From: DATJKD01 sp963834855
GTDB taxonomy: Bacteria; Pseudomonadota; Gammaproteobacteria; Steroidobacterales; Steroidobacteraceae
DNA length: 64,000 nucleotides
Assembly (NCBI GenBank): GCA_963834855.1
Contig: CAWIDH010000008.1
Location: forward strand, 122,992-186,991
Reading direction: 5' to 3'
Shown here one piece after another: positions 1 through 8,095 of the stretch. The first letter of the stretch is position 1. Each line of letters begins with the position of its first letter. The translations under genes and the position numbers were made by a program. Below the pieces are notes generated by a model, which was not told the origin of the DNA, did not search any database, and saw nothing but the letters and a program-made list of their open reading frames with translations.

Positions 1-169
1 GCGGATCATACGCGCGGCGGGGCCGGCCGGTTGACGCCGGGCCGCGTATGTTCGCAGCGCTGCCGCGGACGAAGAAGTTAGAATACCGGCCGACTCGAAA
101 TCACGGCGCGCCGCCTCCGCTGGCGGGATGCGGCAATACGCCGATCAGAAGGAAAAAAAGGCGGCCCGC

Positions 170-667
170 ATGCTCGGCATCACACCTTTCGGCATGTTCC
201 ACACGCTCATCGCGCTCATCGCCGTGATCGCAGGATTCACGGCGCTGGTCCGGTACCGGGAGATCAGCCTCGCTTCCCTCGCCGGGAGGATCTACGTGCT
301 CCTGACCATCGCCACCTGCCTGACCGGGTTCGCCATCTTCAGGCATGGCGCGTTCGGCAAGCCGCATGCACTCGGCGTCCTGACGCTGATCGTGCTCGCC
401 CTGGCTGTCGCTGCGGAGAAGCGATCGATCCTCGGTCGACTCGCTCCATACGTGGCGACGGTCGGCTACACGCTCACGCTCTTCCTTCACATGATTCCGG
501 GCTTCACGGAGACCGCCACACGCGTGCCGGCCGGTCGGCCGCTGGTGGCAAGCCCGGAGGCGCCCGAGCTGCTGGCTGCGATCGGCGGCGTGTTCGTCGT
601 GTTCCTGATCGGCATGATCGCCCAGGTGGTGCGCATGCGCGGTCGGCGGGTCAAGGTTCCGGCCTGA
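170..667 (+). CDS. Small integral membrane protein, unknown function
   Basis: A 165-residue protein with about five hydrophobic segments, near residues 5-22, 35-52, 60-80, 85-105 and 133-150. It ends in a basic tail (RMRGRRVKVPA), which suggests a cytoplasmic C-terminus. I chose the ATG at 170 because AAGG lies eight bases upstream; the in-frame ATG at 128 has no usable ribosome site and would add a charged non-membrane leader. No family motif is recognised. It is convergent with the VOC gene at 718 and separated from it by a GC-rich hairpin. It lies outside the catabolic operons and its role is unknown. Confidence 0.6.
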   Translation: MLGITPFGMFHTLIALIAVIAGFTALVRYREISLASLAGRIYVLLTIATCLTGFAIFRHGAFGKPHALGVLTLIVLALAVAAEKRSILGRLAPYVATVGYTLTLFLHMIPGFTETATRVPAGRPLVASPEAPELLAAIGGVFVVFLIGMIAQVVRMRGRRVKVPA

Positions 668-681
668 GGCGCGCGCGCAAT

Positions 682-711
682 CCCGCCTGAGGGAGGGCCT
701 CCCCAGGCGGG
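682..711. terminator. GC-rich hairpin between convergent genes
   Basis: CCCGCCTG at 682-689 pairs perfectly with CAGGCGGG at 704-711, and the loop can pair further (GGGAGG with CCTCCC). It sits between two convergent genes, as a bidirectional terminator would. There is no strong T-tract, so termination is inferred from position and stem stability. Confidence 0.45.
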
Positions 712-717
712 CAGATA

Positions 718-1260
718 TCAGGCGAAGGCTTGCGTGCGGCGCTTGCCGTCCCAGTTGTGCGATGCATCGCGGATCTGCCTGAAGGCGTCGTCGATCATCT
801 TGCCGTGCTCGATCAATTCGATCATTCCGCCCGGATCGTGATCGGTCGCCAGATAAGCGAAACGCGCGCCCCACGCCGTACGCCCACTCTGCGCGGGCGT
901 GACGCCCTGCGCTGCCAGCCGCTCGAGGTCGTGATCGACGGAATCCGTCATCACGCCCAGGTGCTGCACGCCGGTCCGGCCGTGCCGCAGGAACTCGCTG
1001 TAGATGGATGGCGCTGCGTTGTACTGGAAGATGAGTTCGATCTGCGTCTCGCCCGAGTAGGCCAGCGCCGCGGTCATGTCGACCTGCGTCGCCTGCCCGT
1101 GATAGAGCAACTCCGAGAACGGCACGTGCTCAAACAGGAAGAACGGCCCGACGTGCATGACGCGTGTCCAATGGTCGATCGCCGCGTCGAGGTCGCGTAC
1201 CACGAACGCGATCTGCATGATCGGCCCGAAGTTCCGGTGCAGCTGCCGCGCGTGGTTCAT
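718..1260 (-). CDS. VOC (glyoxalase/bleomycin-resistance fold) family protein
   Basis: A 180-residue protein with two paired beta-alpha-beta-beta-beta modules. The first opens at IAFVVRDLDAAIDHW (residues 18-32), the second near GVQHLGVMTDSVDHDL. The motif MIELIEHGK carries the usual late VOC acidic metal-ligand position. Metal-dependent lyases, isomerases and dioxygenases share this fold, so the reaction cannot be given. The start has GGAGG five bases upstream. It is the last gene of a TetR, enoyl-CoA hydratase, VOC run, 33 bp after the hydratase. A paralogue at 18182-18709 shares GPFF and a WDG-containing tail, so the two may act on related intermediates. Confidence 0.8.
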   Translation of the reverse strand: MNHARQLHRNFGPIMQIAFVVRDLDAAIDHWTRVMHVGPFFLFEHVPFSELLYHGQATQVDMTAALAYSGETQIELIFQYNAAPSIYSEFLRHGRTGVQHLGVMTDSVDHDLERLAAQGVTPAQSGRTAWGARFAYLATDHDPGGMIELIEHGKMIDDAFRQIRDASHNWDGKRRTQAFA

Positions 1261-1293
1261 GTATGCCTCCCGCCAGCGGCGGATCCGAGCGGA

Positions 1294-2070
1294 TCAGGGA
1301 AACCTGGCCGGCCGTTTTTCGATGAAGGCCGCAATTCCCTCGCGCCCGTTCGGGTGCACCGACATGGCAGCGATCGTGCGGCCTTCTAGCGCCATCTGCG
1401 CCTCGAGACCTGGCGCCGACGCCTGCATCAGCCGCTTGGTCGCACCGTAGGCTTCGGTCGGTCCCGCAGCGAGCCGCGCCGCAAGCGCCTGGGCCTCGGC
1501 CGCGAGATCCCCATCGTCGACGATCTGGTTGACGAGCCCCCAGCCCAGCGCTTCTTCGGCACCGAGCACGCGGTTGAGCAGGAGCAGTTCCATGGCGCGC
1601 CTGAGACCCACGATCCGCGGCAGCAGGAACGAGACGCTGCCGTCGGGCGCGAGCCCGACACCCGTGTACGCGAGCGAGAACTTGCTGCTGCGCGCGCAGA
1701 TGGCGAGATCGGCGGCGCAGACGAGCCCGACGCCGGCGCCCGCCGCCGTGCCGTTGACGGCCGCGATGACGGGTGCACGCATGCGCGCAAAAGCGCTGAT
1801 CGCCGCGTGCAGGTGCGTGGTCAGCTCGTTGATGTAGGCGGCAGCACCGTCGCCGCGCTCGCGCATCGCGCGCAGATCGCCGCCGAAGCAGAAGTGCTTG
1901 CCCGCACCGCCCAGCACGACGGCGCGGACCTCCGGATCGCCCTCGCAGGCGAGCGCCACCGCCAGCAGCTCACGCGCGAGCTCGAGGGTGAGCGCATTGG
2001 ATGCCGCCGGGCGGTTGAGCGTCACGGTTGCGACGCGGTCGTGGATCTCGACCGCTACGGTCGTCTCCAT
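1294..2070 (-). CDS. Enoyl-CoA hydratase/isomerase family protein
   Basis: A 258-residue crotonase-fold protein, normal length for the family. The oxyanion-hole segments are visible as GKHFCFGGDLRAM (about 57-69) and NGTAAGAGVGLVCAADLAI (about 105-123). The segment FSLAYTGVGLAPDGS resembles PaaG-type isomerases rather than classical hydratases, which carry two catalytic glutamates here, so isomerase activity is as likely as hydration. AAGGAG lies six bases before the start. It is 47 bp downstream of the TetR gene on the same strand and probably cotranscribed. In context it serves the beta-oxidation-like phase of the pathway. Confidence 0.9.
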   Translation of the reverse strand: METTVAVEIHDRVATVTLNRPAASNALTLELARELLAVALACEGDPEVRAVVLGGAGKHFCFGGDLRAMRERGDGAAAYINELTTHLHAAISAFARMRAPVIAAVNGTAAGAGVGLVCAADLAICARSSKFSLAYTGVGLAPDGSVSFLLPRIVGLRRAMELLLLNRVLGAEEALGWGLVNQIVDDGDLAAEAQALAARLAAGPTEAYGATKRLMQASAPGLEAQMALEGRTIAAMSVHPNGREGIAAFIEKRPARFP

Positions 2071-2117
2071 GTGTATCTCCTTGGCGCGGCCGTCCGAAGC
2101 AGCCGGTCCAGCTCGGA

Positions 2118-2771
2118 TCAGCCCTTGGGGCCGTGTTTCGCCCGCGCCAGCGTCCGCAGCTGAGCTTCCAGGTAATTGAGCAACCGCTTGTCCTGCTCGC
2201 CACGCTCATGAGTGAGGAAGCTCACCGCCATTCCGTCCATTACGTAATGCACCAGGTCGAGCGCGAGGTCGAAGTTCTCGCCGCTGTCTTTCCACTCCGG
2301 GAAGAGGTCCACCGCGGTGCTGTACCACTCGCGCTCGAAGGACTCCTGCGCCGGCGCAAGAATCGCCGCAAGCTCCGGGTCGGTTCGGGCGGCGACCCAA
2401 AGCTCGAGGAAAGCGACGTACATCGGGTGCTTGACGTGCTCCCAGTAGGCTTCGAGCGCGCGTCGCGGTCGGCTGTCGTCGCGCTGCAGCCGGTCGATCG
2501 ACTTGCGGAAGGCCTTGAGCCGCTTCGCATGCAGATGCTCGACGGCCGCGCGCACGATGTCGATCTTCGAGGGAAAGTGATGCAGCATCGCTCCGCGCGA
2601 CAGGCCGGCCCGGTTGGCGATGACCGTCGTCGTCGTGCCCGAGTAGCCGAGCTCGACGAAGCAGCGCAGGGCGGCCTCGACGATCTGAAGCCGGGTCGAG
2701 GCACTCTTCTGGGCCTGCCAGCCGGAGGGTTCGGCTTCGGCGGGGCCGGCCGACTGCGTTCGGGTGGACAT
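2118..2771 (-). CDS. TetR/AcrR family transcriptional regulator
   Basis: A 217-residue protein of typical TetR length. The N-terminal helix-turn-helix is clear: IVEAALRCFVELGYSGTTTT (about 30-49), then IANRAGLSRGAMLHHFPSK (about 51-69). The C-terminal ligand and dimerisation domain is variable, as expected. It heads a run with the enoyl-CoA hydratase and VOC genes. It is the only TetR-type protein in the window and lies beside operons whose promoters share an 18-bp palindrome, so it is the best candidate regulator. That link is inference. Its own upstream region carries similar half-sites separated by an extra four bases. Confidence 0.9.
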   Translation of the reverse strand: MSTRTQSAGPAEAEPSGWQAQKSASTRLQIVEAALRCFVELGYSGTTTTVIANRAGLSRGAMLHHFPSKIDIVRAAVEHLHAKRLKAFRKSIDRLQRDDSRPRRALEAYWEHVKHPMYVAFLELWVAARTDPELAAILAPAQESFEREWYSTAVDLFPEWKDSGENFDLALDLVHYVMDGMAVSFLTHERGEQDKRLLNYLEAQLRTLARAKHGPKG

Positions 2772-2841
2772 GCTTTTGATGGTTTTCTCCGGGTCGGTTG
2801 GAAAGAATGTGGGGCGCGGACAAAAAAGTCAAAGGTGATTG

Positions 2842-2863
2842 AAACAGGCACTGCTGACTGGTA
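2842..2863. promoter_or_regulatory. Possible spaced variant of the AAACAGTCA operator
   Basis: AAACAGGCA (2842-2850, 8 of 9 matches to the left half of the palindrome found at 4106) and TGACTGGTA (2855-2863, 7 of 9 to the right half) are separated by CTGC. It lies between the divergent TetR and SDR genes. The four extra bases change the helical phasing, so binding by the same dimer is doubtful. Confidence 0.3.
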
Positions 2864-2903
2864 ACGTCCCGGCCCCGCGCTTGGCCGCGACAGGAACCTA
2901 GCC

Positions 2904-3662
2904 ATGGGTCGTGTGGAAGGAAAGGTTGCAATCATCACGGGCGCTGCCAGCGGGCTCGGCCGTGCCGACGCCGAGACACTGGTGCGCGAAGGCGCACGGG
3001 TGGTTGTTACCGACATCAACGAGAAAGGCGGACGGGAGCTCGTCGCCGAGTTGAACGCCGGGCGGGATGGCTGTGCACACTTCCTGCAACAGGACGTGCG
3101 CGACGAGGCGCGGTGGAACCAGGTCGTCACGGAGACCGTGGCGCACTTCGGTGGACTGCACGTGCTCGTCAACAACGCCGGCGTGGTCGTGGTTGCGACA
3201 CCGGAGACCTGCACGCTCGAGCAGTTCCGGTTTCAGAACCAGGTGATGTCCGAGGGCGTGTTCCTCGGGTGCCGGAGCGCGATCCCCGCGATGAGAGCCA
3301 GCGGCGGCGGCTCGATCATCAACATGTCGTCGATGGCATCGCACCTGGGTTACCCCGTGTACTTCGCCTACAGCGCGGCCAAGGGCGCCGTGCGGGCGAT
3401 GACCAAATCGGTCGCGATCCACTGTCAGACGTCGAAGTACAACATCCGCTGCAACTCGATACACCCCGGCGCGATCGAGACGCAGATGGTGCGCGATGCG
3501 ACCCGCGAGCTGGGTCTGCAGATGTCGATGTGGGAACAGAGCCCGACCGGCATCGGGCAGCCCGTCGACGTCGCAAACCTCGTGGTGTTCCTCGCTTCCG
3601 ACGAGTCCCGGTACATCAACGGCGCGGAGATACTGATCGACAATGCCCTCTACGTGCAGTGA
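2904..3662 (+). CDS. Short-chain dehydrogenase/reductase
   Basis: A 252-residue classical SDR. The cofactor motif TGAASGLGRADA lies at about 12-23, NNAGV follows, and the catalytic Ser, Tyr and Lys are present in SSMASHLGYPVYFAYSAAK. An acidic residue at the end of beta-2 (VVTDINEKGG) favours NAD(H). AGGA lies eight bases before the start. It is divergent from the TetR gene and convergent with the ferredoxin at 3672. It probably oxidises an alcohol or dihydrodiol formed by one of the oxygenases, but the substrate is unknown. Confidence 0.9.
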   Translation: MGRVEGKVAIITGAASGLGRADAETLVREGARVVVTDINEKGGRELVAELNAGRDGCAHFLQQDVRDEARWNQVVTETVAHFGGLHVLVNNAGVVVVATPETCTLEQFRFQNQVMSEGVFLGCRSAIPAMRASGGGSIINMSSMASHLGYPVYFAYSAAKGAVRAMTKSVAIHCQTSKYNIRCNSIHPGAIETQMVRDATRELGLQMSMWEQSPTGIGQPVDVANLVVFLASDESRYINGAEILIDNALYVQ

Positions 3663-3671
3663 CAGGGCGTC

Positions 3672-3989
3672 TCATTCCTCGGGCGCGATCGTCACGGCGA
3701 GGCCGTCGAGCTCCTCGGTGAACTCGAGCTGGCAGCTCAACCGCGAGCGATCGCCGTCGTAATGGGATAGCTCTGTGAGAAGCTCCTTTTCGTCGCCCTG
3801 CCGCGGCGGCAGCTTCTCGATCCACTCCGGGGCGACATACACGTGGCAGGTCGCGCAGGAACACAGACCGCCGCAGATGGCCAGGACCCCGTAATCGAGT
3901 TCACGCAGGGTCTCCATGACCTTGAGCCCGACCCGCCCGTCCACCTCATGCTGGTGGCCGTCCCGGTCGGTGACGACGATCTTCGGCAT
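3672..3989 (-). CDS. [2Fe-2S] ferredoxin, adrenodoxin/putidaredoxin type
   Basis: A 105-residue ferredoxin. The four cluster ligands are visible: Cys pattern C-x5-C-x2-C in CGGLCSCATC, plus a fourth Cys in RLSCQLEF. This spacing is typical of ferredoxins that serve P450s or Rieske oxygenases. The ATG at 3989 is preceded by AGGGGAG; longer in-frame starts run into the palindrome at 4106 and are unlikely. It is transcribed away from that palindrome, opposite the oxygenase operon, so it is a likely electron donor for the Rieske oxygenases. No ferredoxin reductase was seen in the window. Confidence 0.92.
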   Translation of the reverse strand: MPKIVVTDRDGHQHEVDGRVGLKVMETLRELDYGVLAICGGLCSCATCHVYVAPEWIEKLPPRQGDEKELLTELSHYDGDRSRLSCQLEFTEELDGLAVTIAPEE

Positions 3990-4105
3990 ACGCTCCCCTT
4001 TGGCCTTCAACCCTGCATTATTGCAACGCAAGATACGCAATGCATCCGCCGGCAGTCCGACTTCACCACAACGACGGCTGGATGATGCCGTTTCGAGGCA
4101 TAAAA

Positions 4106-4123
4106 AAACAGTCATGACTGTTT
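4106..4123. promoter_or_regulatory. Operator palindrome 1 with plus-strand promoter
   Basis: AAACAGTCATGACTGTTT is a perfect 18-bp palindrome between the divergent ferredoxin and SDR/oxygenase operons. A TATAAT box begins at 4144, 29 bases after the start of the right half, and the last TTT of the palindrome overlaps the expected -35. A dimer bound here would block RNA polymerase. Four close copies occur elsewhere in the window. Confidence 0.8.
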
Positions 4124-4197
4124 AATATCGGCGGCCGGCTGCCTATAATCGGATCGAGCCGGCTCGTCCGTTGCGGGCCTACACACCGGAGACCTCG

Positions 4198-4959
4198 ATG
4201 GATCTCGGCCTGAAAGGGAAGAAAGCGATCGTCACCGGCGCCACCAAGGGCATCGGTCGCGCCATCGTGGAGCAGCTCGCGGCCGAGGGCGTCGATGTCG
4301 GCTTGTGCGCACGGACGGGGGACGAGGTGGAGGAAGCGCTCGGCGCCCTGCGCAAGCGCGGGGTCAACGCCGTCGGTGGCGCCCTCAATGTCCGCGACGC
4401 GGAAGCCTACGGGGAGTGGCTCGCCAGCACTGTCGCCGCGCTCGGCGGCTGCGACATCTTCGTGCCGAGCGTGAGCGGCGGCGGCGGCATGGACAGTGAG
4501 AAGAACTGGTGGCGCAACTTCGAGATCGACGTGCTGCACACAGTCCGCGGTTGCGAGGCGCTCATCGAGCACCTCAAGAAGTCCGGGCAGGGCGCCGTCG
4601 TGATCATCAGCTCCACGAATGCGATCGAGACCTTCGCGGCGCCCATGGCGTACAACGCGATGAAGGCGGCCTTGATCACCTACGCCAAGCAGTTGTCACA
4701 GTTCGTCGGTCGACACAACGTGCGGGTAAACGCCGTCTCGCCGGGGCCGGTCTATTTCGAGGGGGGTGCCTGGGAAATGATCAAGGGCACGAACCCCAAG
4801 TTCTACGACTCGACGCTGCGCGCCATACCGTGCGGCAGGATGGGGTCGCCCGAGGAGGTTGCCCGTGTCGTGACGTTCCTGGCGAGCCCGGCGGCAAGTC
4901 TCGTGACCGGCGCCAACGTCGTGGCCGACAACGGCTTCACTAAGGGCGTGCGGTACTGA
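4198..4959 (+). CDS. SDR family oxidoreductase (3-oxoacyl-ACP reductase-like)
   Basis: A 253-residue SDR starting at the ATG at 4198 (MDLGLKGKK), because the preceding in-frame codons are promoter-proximal and unlike the family. The cofactor loop TGATKGIGRAIVE and the active-site YNAMK with an upstream SS pair are present. The usual NNAG motif is replaced by PSVSGGG, an uncommon variation. It is the first gene downstream of operator 1 and leads an operon continuing through the ThuA-like protein, Rieske oxygenase, E1alpha, E1beta, E2 and PQQ protein. Confidence 0.88.
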   Translation: MDLGLKGKKAIVTGATKGIGRAIVEQLAAEGVDVGLCARTGDEVEEALGALRKRGVNAVGGALNVRDAEAYGEWLASTVAALGGCDIFVPSVSGGGGMDSEKNWWRNFEIDVLHTVRGCEALIEHLKKSGQGAVVIISSTNAIETFAAPMAYNAMKAALITYAKQLSQFVGRHNVRVNAVSPGPVYFEGGAWEMIKGTNPKFYDSTLRAIPCGRMGSPEEVARVVTFLASPAASLVTGANVVADNGFTKGVRY

Positions 4960-4968
4960 GCCGCCGCG

Positions 4969-5715
4969 ATGTCTGCGGGCGCGATCGATGGGTATTTCGT
5001 CTGCGGCGGTCGATATCACGATGTCGACTACGCGCGGCTGCAGCTGCTCACTCTGCTCGGCGAGCACGAACGGATCCGAACCCGGCTCGCGGAAGACTAC
5101 CGCGACGTCGACGCGATCGCGGCCAGCCGGTTCCTCGTCACCTATACGAGCGATGTCGTGCCCGACCTCGCGGGCAGCGCGCGCCTGCGCGCCTACGTGG
5201 AGTCGGGCCGCCGCTGGCTCGCGCTGCACGGCACGAACTCCGTCCTGCGCTACGTCAAGGGACGCGGCTGGGAGGCGCCGCGTGACGCCCGCCTCCACAT
5301 GGAGACCCTCGGCAGCCAGTTCGTCGCGCACCCCCCGATCGCGCAATACCGGGTCGAAGTCACGCGCCCCGACCATCCGCTCGTCGCAGGGATCGGCGCC
5401 TTCGAGGCCGACGACGAGCTGTACCTCTGCGAGCTCCACCCGCCGATCGAGATGCTGCTCCATGCGCACTGGACCGGTACCGCCGCCGGCTTCACGGAAG
5501 CCGACTGGACGCGCGACGAGCCGCGGCCGGTCATGTACCTGAAGAAGCACGGCGACGGCGAGGTCCTCTATCTGACGCTCGGCCACGCGCGCGGACGCTA
5601 CGACATGCGCCCGCTGATGCAGGAGTATTCTCAGGTCGAGCGCGGCAGCTGGAAATTGCCGGCCTTCCTCGAGCTGTTGCGGCGCGCGATCCGCTGGGCC
5701 GCGCGGCTCGACTGA
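4969..5715 (+). CDS. ThuA-like domain protein
   Basis: A 248-residue protein resembling the ThuA/trehalose-utilisation family, a flavodoxin/amidotransferase-like fold often found in sugar or secondary catabolic loci. Supporting features are an early RYHDVDYARLQLL segment, the LALHGTNS turn after a strand, and a conserved late LTLGHARGRYD segment. It begins nine bases after the SDR stop and ends 13 bases before the oxygenase, so it is firmly in that operon. Its biochemical role is unknown. No signal peptide is seen. Confidence 0.65.
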   Translation: MSAGAIDGYFVCGGRYHDVDYARLQLLTLLGEHERIRTRLAEDYRDVDAIAASRFLVTYTSDVVPDLAGSARLRAYVESGRRWLALHGTNSVLRYVKGRGWEAPRDARLHMETLGSQFVAHPPIAQYRVEVTRPDHPLVAGIGAFEADDELYLCELHPPIEMLLHAHWTGTAAGFTEADWTRDEPRPVMYLKKHGDGEVLYLTLGHARGRYDMRPLMQEYSQVERGSWKLPAFLELLRRAIRWAARLD

Positions 5716-5728
5716 CCAGGAAACTGCC

Positions 5729-7096
5729 TTGACCAACGACCGCAAGCGTGACTCCCTGCTCGAGACATCGCGCGCGCCCGCGTTCCGCAAGGTGGCCCGC
5801 GTGCCCGCGGAGCGCAGCCCGGAGACGCCAGCCGGCAAGGCGCCGGATCCGGATCTCGGCCACGCCGTGATCCGCAAGGAACGTTACATCTCGCCCGAGT
5901 TCATGCGCCTCGAATGGGAGCGCATGTGGAGCAAAGTCTGGCTGCTCGGCGCGCTCGAGGCAGATCTCGCCGAGCCGGGTGACTACGTGTGCACGGAGAT
6001 CGGCCCCGAGTCGGTGCTCATCGTGCGCCAGACGGACGGCGGGGTGCGCGCGTTCTACAACGTGTGCATGCACCGCGGCAACCGGGTGCGGCCGCCCGGC
6101 GTCGGCAGCACCACGACTTTCAAGTGCCCGTACCACCACTGGGAATACGGGCTCGACGGCGCGTTCGTCCGGATCCCCGACCTGGACACCTTTCCACAGG
6201 GCGCCCCGCCCTGCCGTGGCCTGGCGGAGCTCCCGTGCGAGGCCTGGGGCGGTTTCGTCTGGTTCAGCCTCGACCGGCAGGCCGGGCCGCTCCGCGATTA
6301 CCTCGAGCCGATCCCGGCGCACCTCGAGCCATACAACTTCCACAAGATGGCGCTGACGCGCGACATCACGATCGAGTGGGACTGCAACTGGAAGACGTCC
6401 GTCGACGCGTTTAACGAGAGCTATCACGTGCAGGGCATCCATCCGCAGCTCATGTGGTACCTGCACGACCTCGACATACAGATCGACTGCTACGAGCGCC
6501 ACAACCGCTACCTGATCCCGTTCGCCACGTGGAGCCCGCGCGTGCGCAAGCCGCCGTCGATACCGGAACCGATCAAGGTGATCATGAAAGCGGCGGGCAT
6601 GGACCCGGCGGACTACGACGCCCCGCTCGAGAACATCCGGCGCGACGTCCAGCAGTGGAAGCGCAGGCACGGGCCCGCGCAGGGCAAGGACTACTCGCGT
6701 CTCAACGACGACCAGCTCACCGACGACTACCACTACCTGATCTTTCCGAATGTCACGATCAACGTGCACGCCGACGACCTGATGCTGTTCCGGCAGCGCC
6801 CGCATCCCGAGAACCCCGACCGCATGTACTTCGACATCTGGACGCTCGAGCTCGTGCCCGACGGGCGCGAACCGCCCGAGCGGCCGAAGCACCAGTACTT
6901 CCGGCACGGCGACAAGTCGATCGGGCTGGTGCTCGACCAGGATTCCGCCAACCTGCCCGGCGTGCAGCGCGGGATGCACTCGGCGGCATACCCGGGTCTG
7001 TGGCTCGGATCGCAGGAACTGCGGATCCGCCACTTCCACAAGGTCCTGGACGACTACGTCTACGGCCCGGGCGGTAAGCCGCCCGACGCCGTCTGA
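5729..7096 (+). CDS. Rieske [2Fe-2S] non-haem iron oxygenase, alpha subunit
   Basis: A 455-residue oxygenase starting at TTG (AGGA lies eight bases upstream). Rieske ligands are C-x-H (CMHRG) and C-x2-H (CPYHHW), 17 residues apart. The mononuclear iron site is in NWKTSVDAFNESYHVQGIH: bridging Asp, then two His. There is no beta-subunit gene, so it looks like the alpha-only class. Its length and Y-x-R-x-F-M-x-L-E-W entry are shared with the oxygenase at 35839, and the two are probably paralogues. In an operon with an SDR and a 2-oxoacid dehydrogenase it likely performs an early or mid-pathway hydroxylation. The ferredoxins in the window could supply electrons. Confidence 0.93.
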   Translation: MTNDRKRDSLLETSRAPAFRKVARVPAERSPETPAGKAPDPDLGHAVIRKERYISPEFMRLEWERMWSKVWLLGALEADLAEPGDYVCTEIGPESVLIVRQTDGGVRAFYNVCMHRGNRVRPPGVGSTTTFKCPYHHWEYGLDGAFVRIPDLDTFPQGAPPCRGLAELPCEAWGGFVWFSLDRQAGPLRDYLEPIPAHLEPYNFHKMALTRDITIEWDCNWKTSVDAFNESYHVQGIHPQLMWYLHDLDIQIDCYERHNRYLIPFATWSPRVRKPPSIPEPIKVIMKAAGMDPADYDAPLENIRRDVQQWKRRHGPAQGKDYSRLNDDQLTDDYHYLIFPNVTINVHADDLMLFRQRPHPENPDRMYFDIWTLELVPDGREPPERPKHQYFRHGDKSIGLVLDQDSANLPGVQRGMHSAAYPGLWLGSQELRIRHFHKVLDDYVYGPGGKPPDAV

Positions 7097-7104
7097 AAGC
7101 GCGA

Positions 7105-8094
7105 GTGATGGAGAGCTTCATGCCACCGGGCCTGACCAGCGAACGCCTGCTCGACGCCTACCGGCGGTTGAAGACCATCCGCGAATTCGAGGAGCGGCTG
7201 CACGTCGAGATCGCGACGGGCGAGATTCCCGGCTTCACCCACCTCTATGCCGGCCAGGAAGCGGTCGCGGTCGGTGTCTGCGCACACCTCGACGATCGCG
7301 ACTACATCGTGAGCACGCATCGGGGTCACGGGCATTGCATCGCCAAGGGCTGCGACGTGAAGGGCATGATGCTCGAGATCTACGGGCGTCGGGACGGGCT
7401 GTGCCGCGGCAAGGGTGGCTCGATGCATATCGCGGACGCCGCGCGGGGCATGCTGGGCGCGAATGCGATCGTGGGCGGCGGGCCGCCGATCGCCGTCGGC
7501 GCGGCAATCGCCTGCCGCAACCGCCGGGACGCCCGGGTCAGCGTCGCCTTCGGCGGAGACGGCAGCTCGAACCAGGGTACGGTCTTCGAGGCGATGAACA
7601 TGGCCGTCGTCCTCGGTGTCCCGGCCATCTTCGTGTTCGAGGACAACGGCTACGCCGAGCATACGGGTGCGGCCTACGCCGTCGGTTCGCGCGACATCGC
7701 CGGCCGCGCGCGGGGCTTCGGCATGCCGGCCGAGAAATGCGACGGCTCGGACTTCTTTTCGGTGTTCGACTCGGCCGGGCGCTCGATCGAGCGGGCGCGC
7801 AACGGCGGAGGTCCGTCGACGATCGAGGCCACGATCACCCGGTTCTACGGACATTTTGAGGGTGACCCGCAGCTCTATCGCGCGAAGGACGAGGTCCGGC
7901 GGCAGCGGGAGACGCTCGACTGCGTGAGCAAGTTCCGCGCGCGCGTCACTGCCGAAGGATGGCTCGCGCTGGGGCAGCTCGACGAGATCGACGGCGAGGT
8001 GCTGTCGCTGATCGACGAGTCCGTGGTCGCTGCGCGCAGCGCCCCCGCGCCGTCGGAAGCCGACCTCACGACCGACGTCTACCTGAGCTACTGA
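7105..8094 (+). CDS. Thiamine-diphosphate 2-oxoacid dehydrogenase E1 alpha
   Basis: A 329-residue E1-alpha of the pyruvate/acetoin dehydrogenase type. The TPP/Mg motif GDG...N is intact, from GDGSSNQGTVFEAMN to FVFEDNGY. The GHGHCIAKG and CRGKGGSMH segments are family hallmarks. The frame opens GTG-ATG, so the start is either 7105 or 7108. It sits nine bases after the oxygenase stop and two bases before E1 beta. The complex would decarboxylate a 2-oxoacid or diketone-like intermediate to an acyl-CoA. The pathway substrate is unknown, and acetoin or branched 2-oxoacids are alternatives. Confidence 0.9.
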   Translation: MMESFMPPGLTSERLLDAYRRLKTIREFEERLHVEIATGEIPGFTHLYAGQEAVAVGVCAHLDDRDYIVSTHRGHGHCIAKGCDVKGMMLEIYGRRDGLCRGKGGSMHIADAARGMLGANAIVGGGPPIAVGAAIACRNRRDARVSVAFGGDGSSNQGTVFEAMNMAVVLGVPAIFVFEDNGYAEHTGAAYAVGSRDIAGRARGFGMPAEKCDGSDFFSVFDSAGRSIERARNGGGPSTIEATITRFYGHFEGDPQLYRAKDEVRRQRETLDCVSKFRARVTAEGWLALGQLDEIDGEVLSLIDESVVAARSAPAPSEADLTTDVYLSY

Positions 8095-8095
8095 C

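Noticed and set aside
1..127. Possible promoter at the left edge (TTGACG near 32)
   Set aside because: No matching -10 at proper spacing was seen, and the upstream context is missing.
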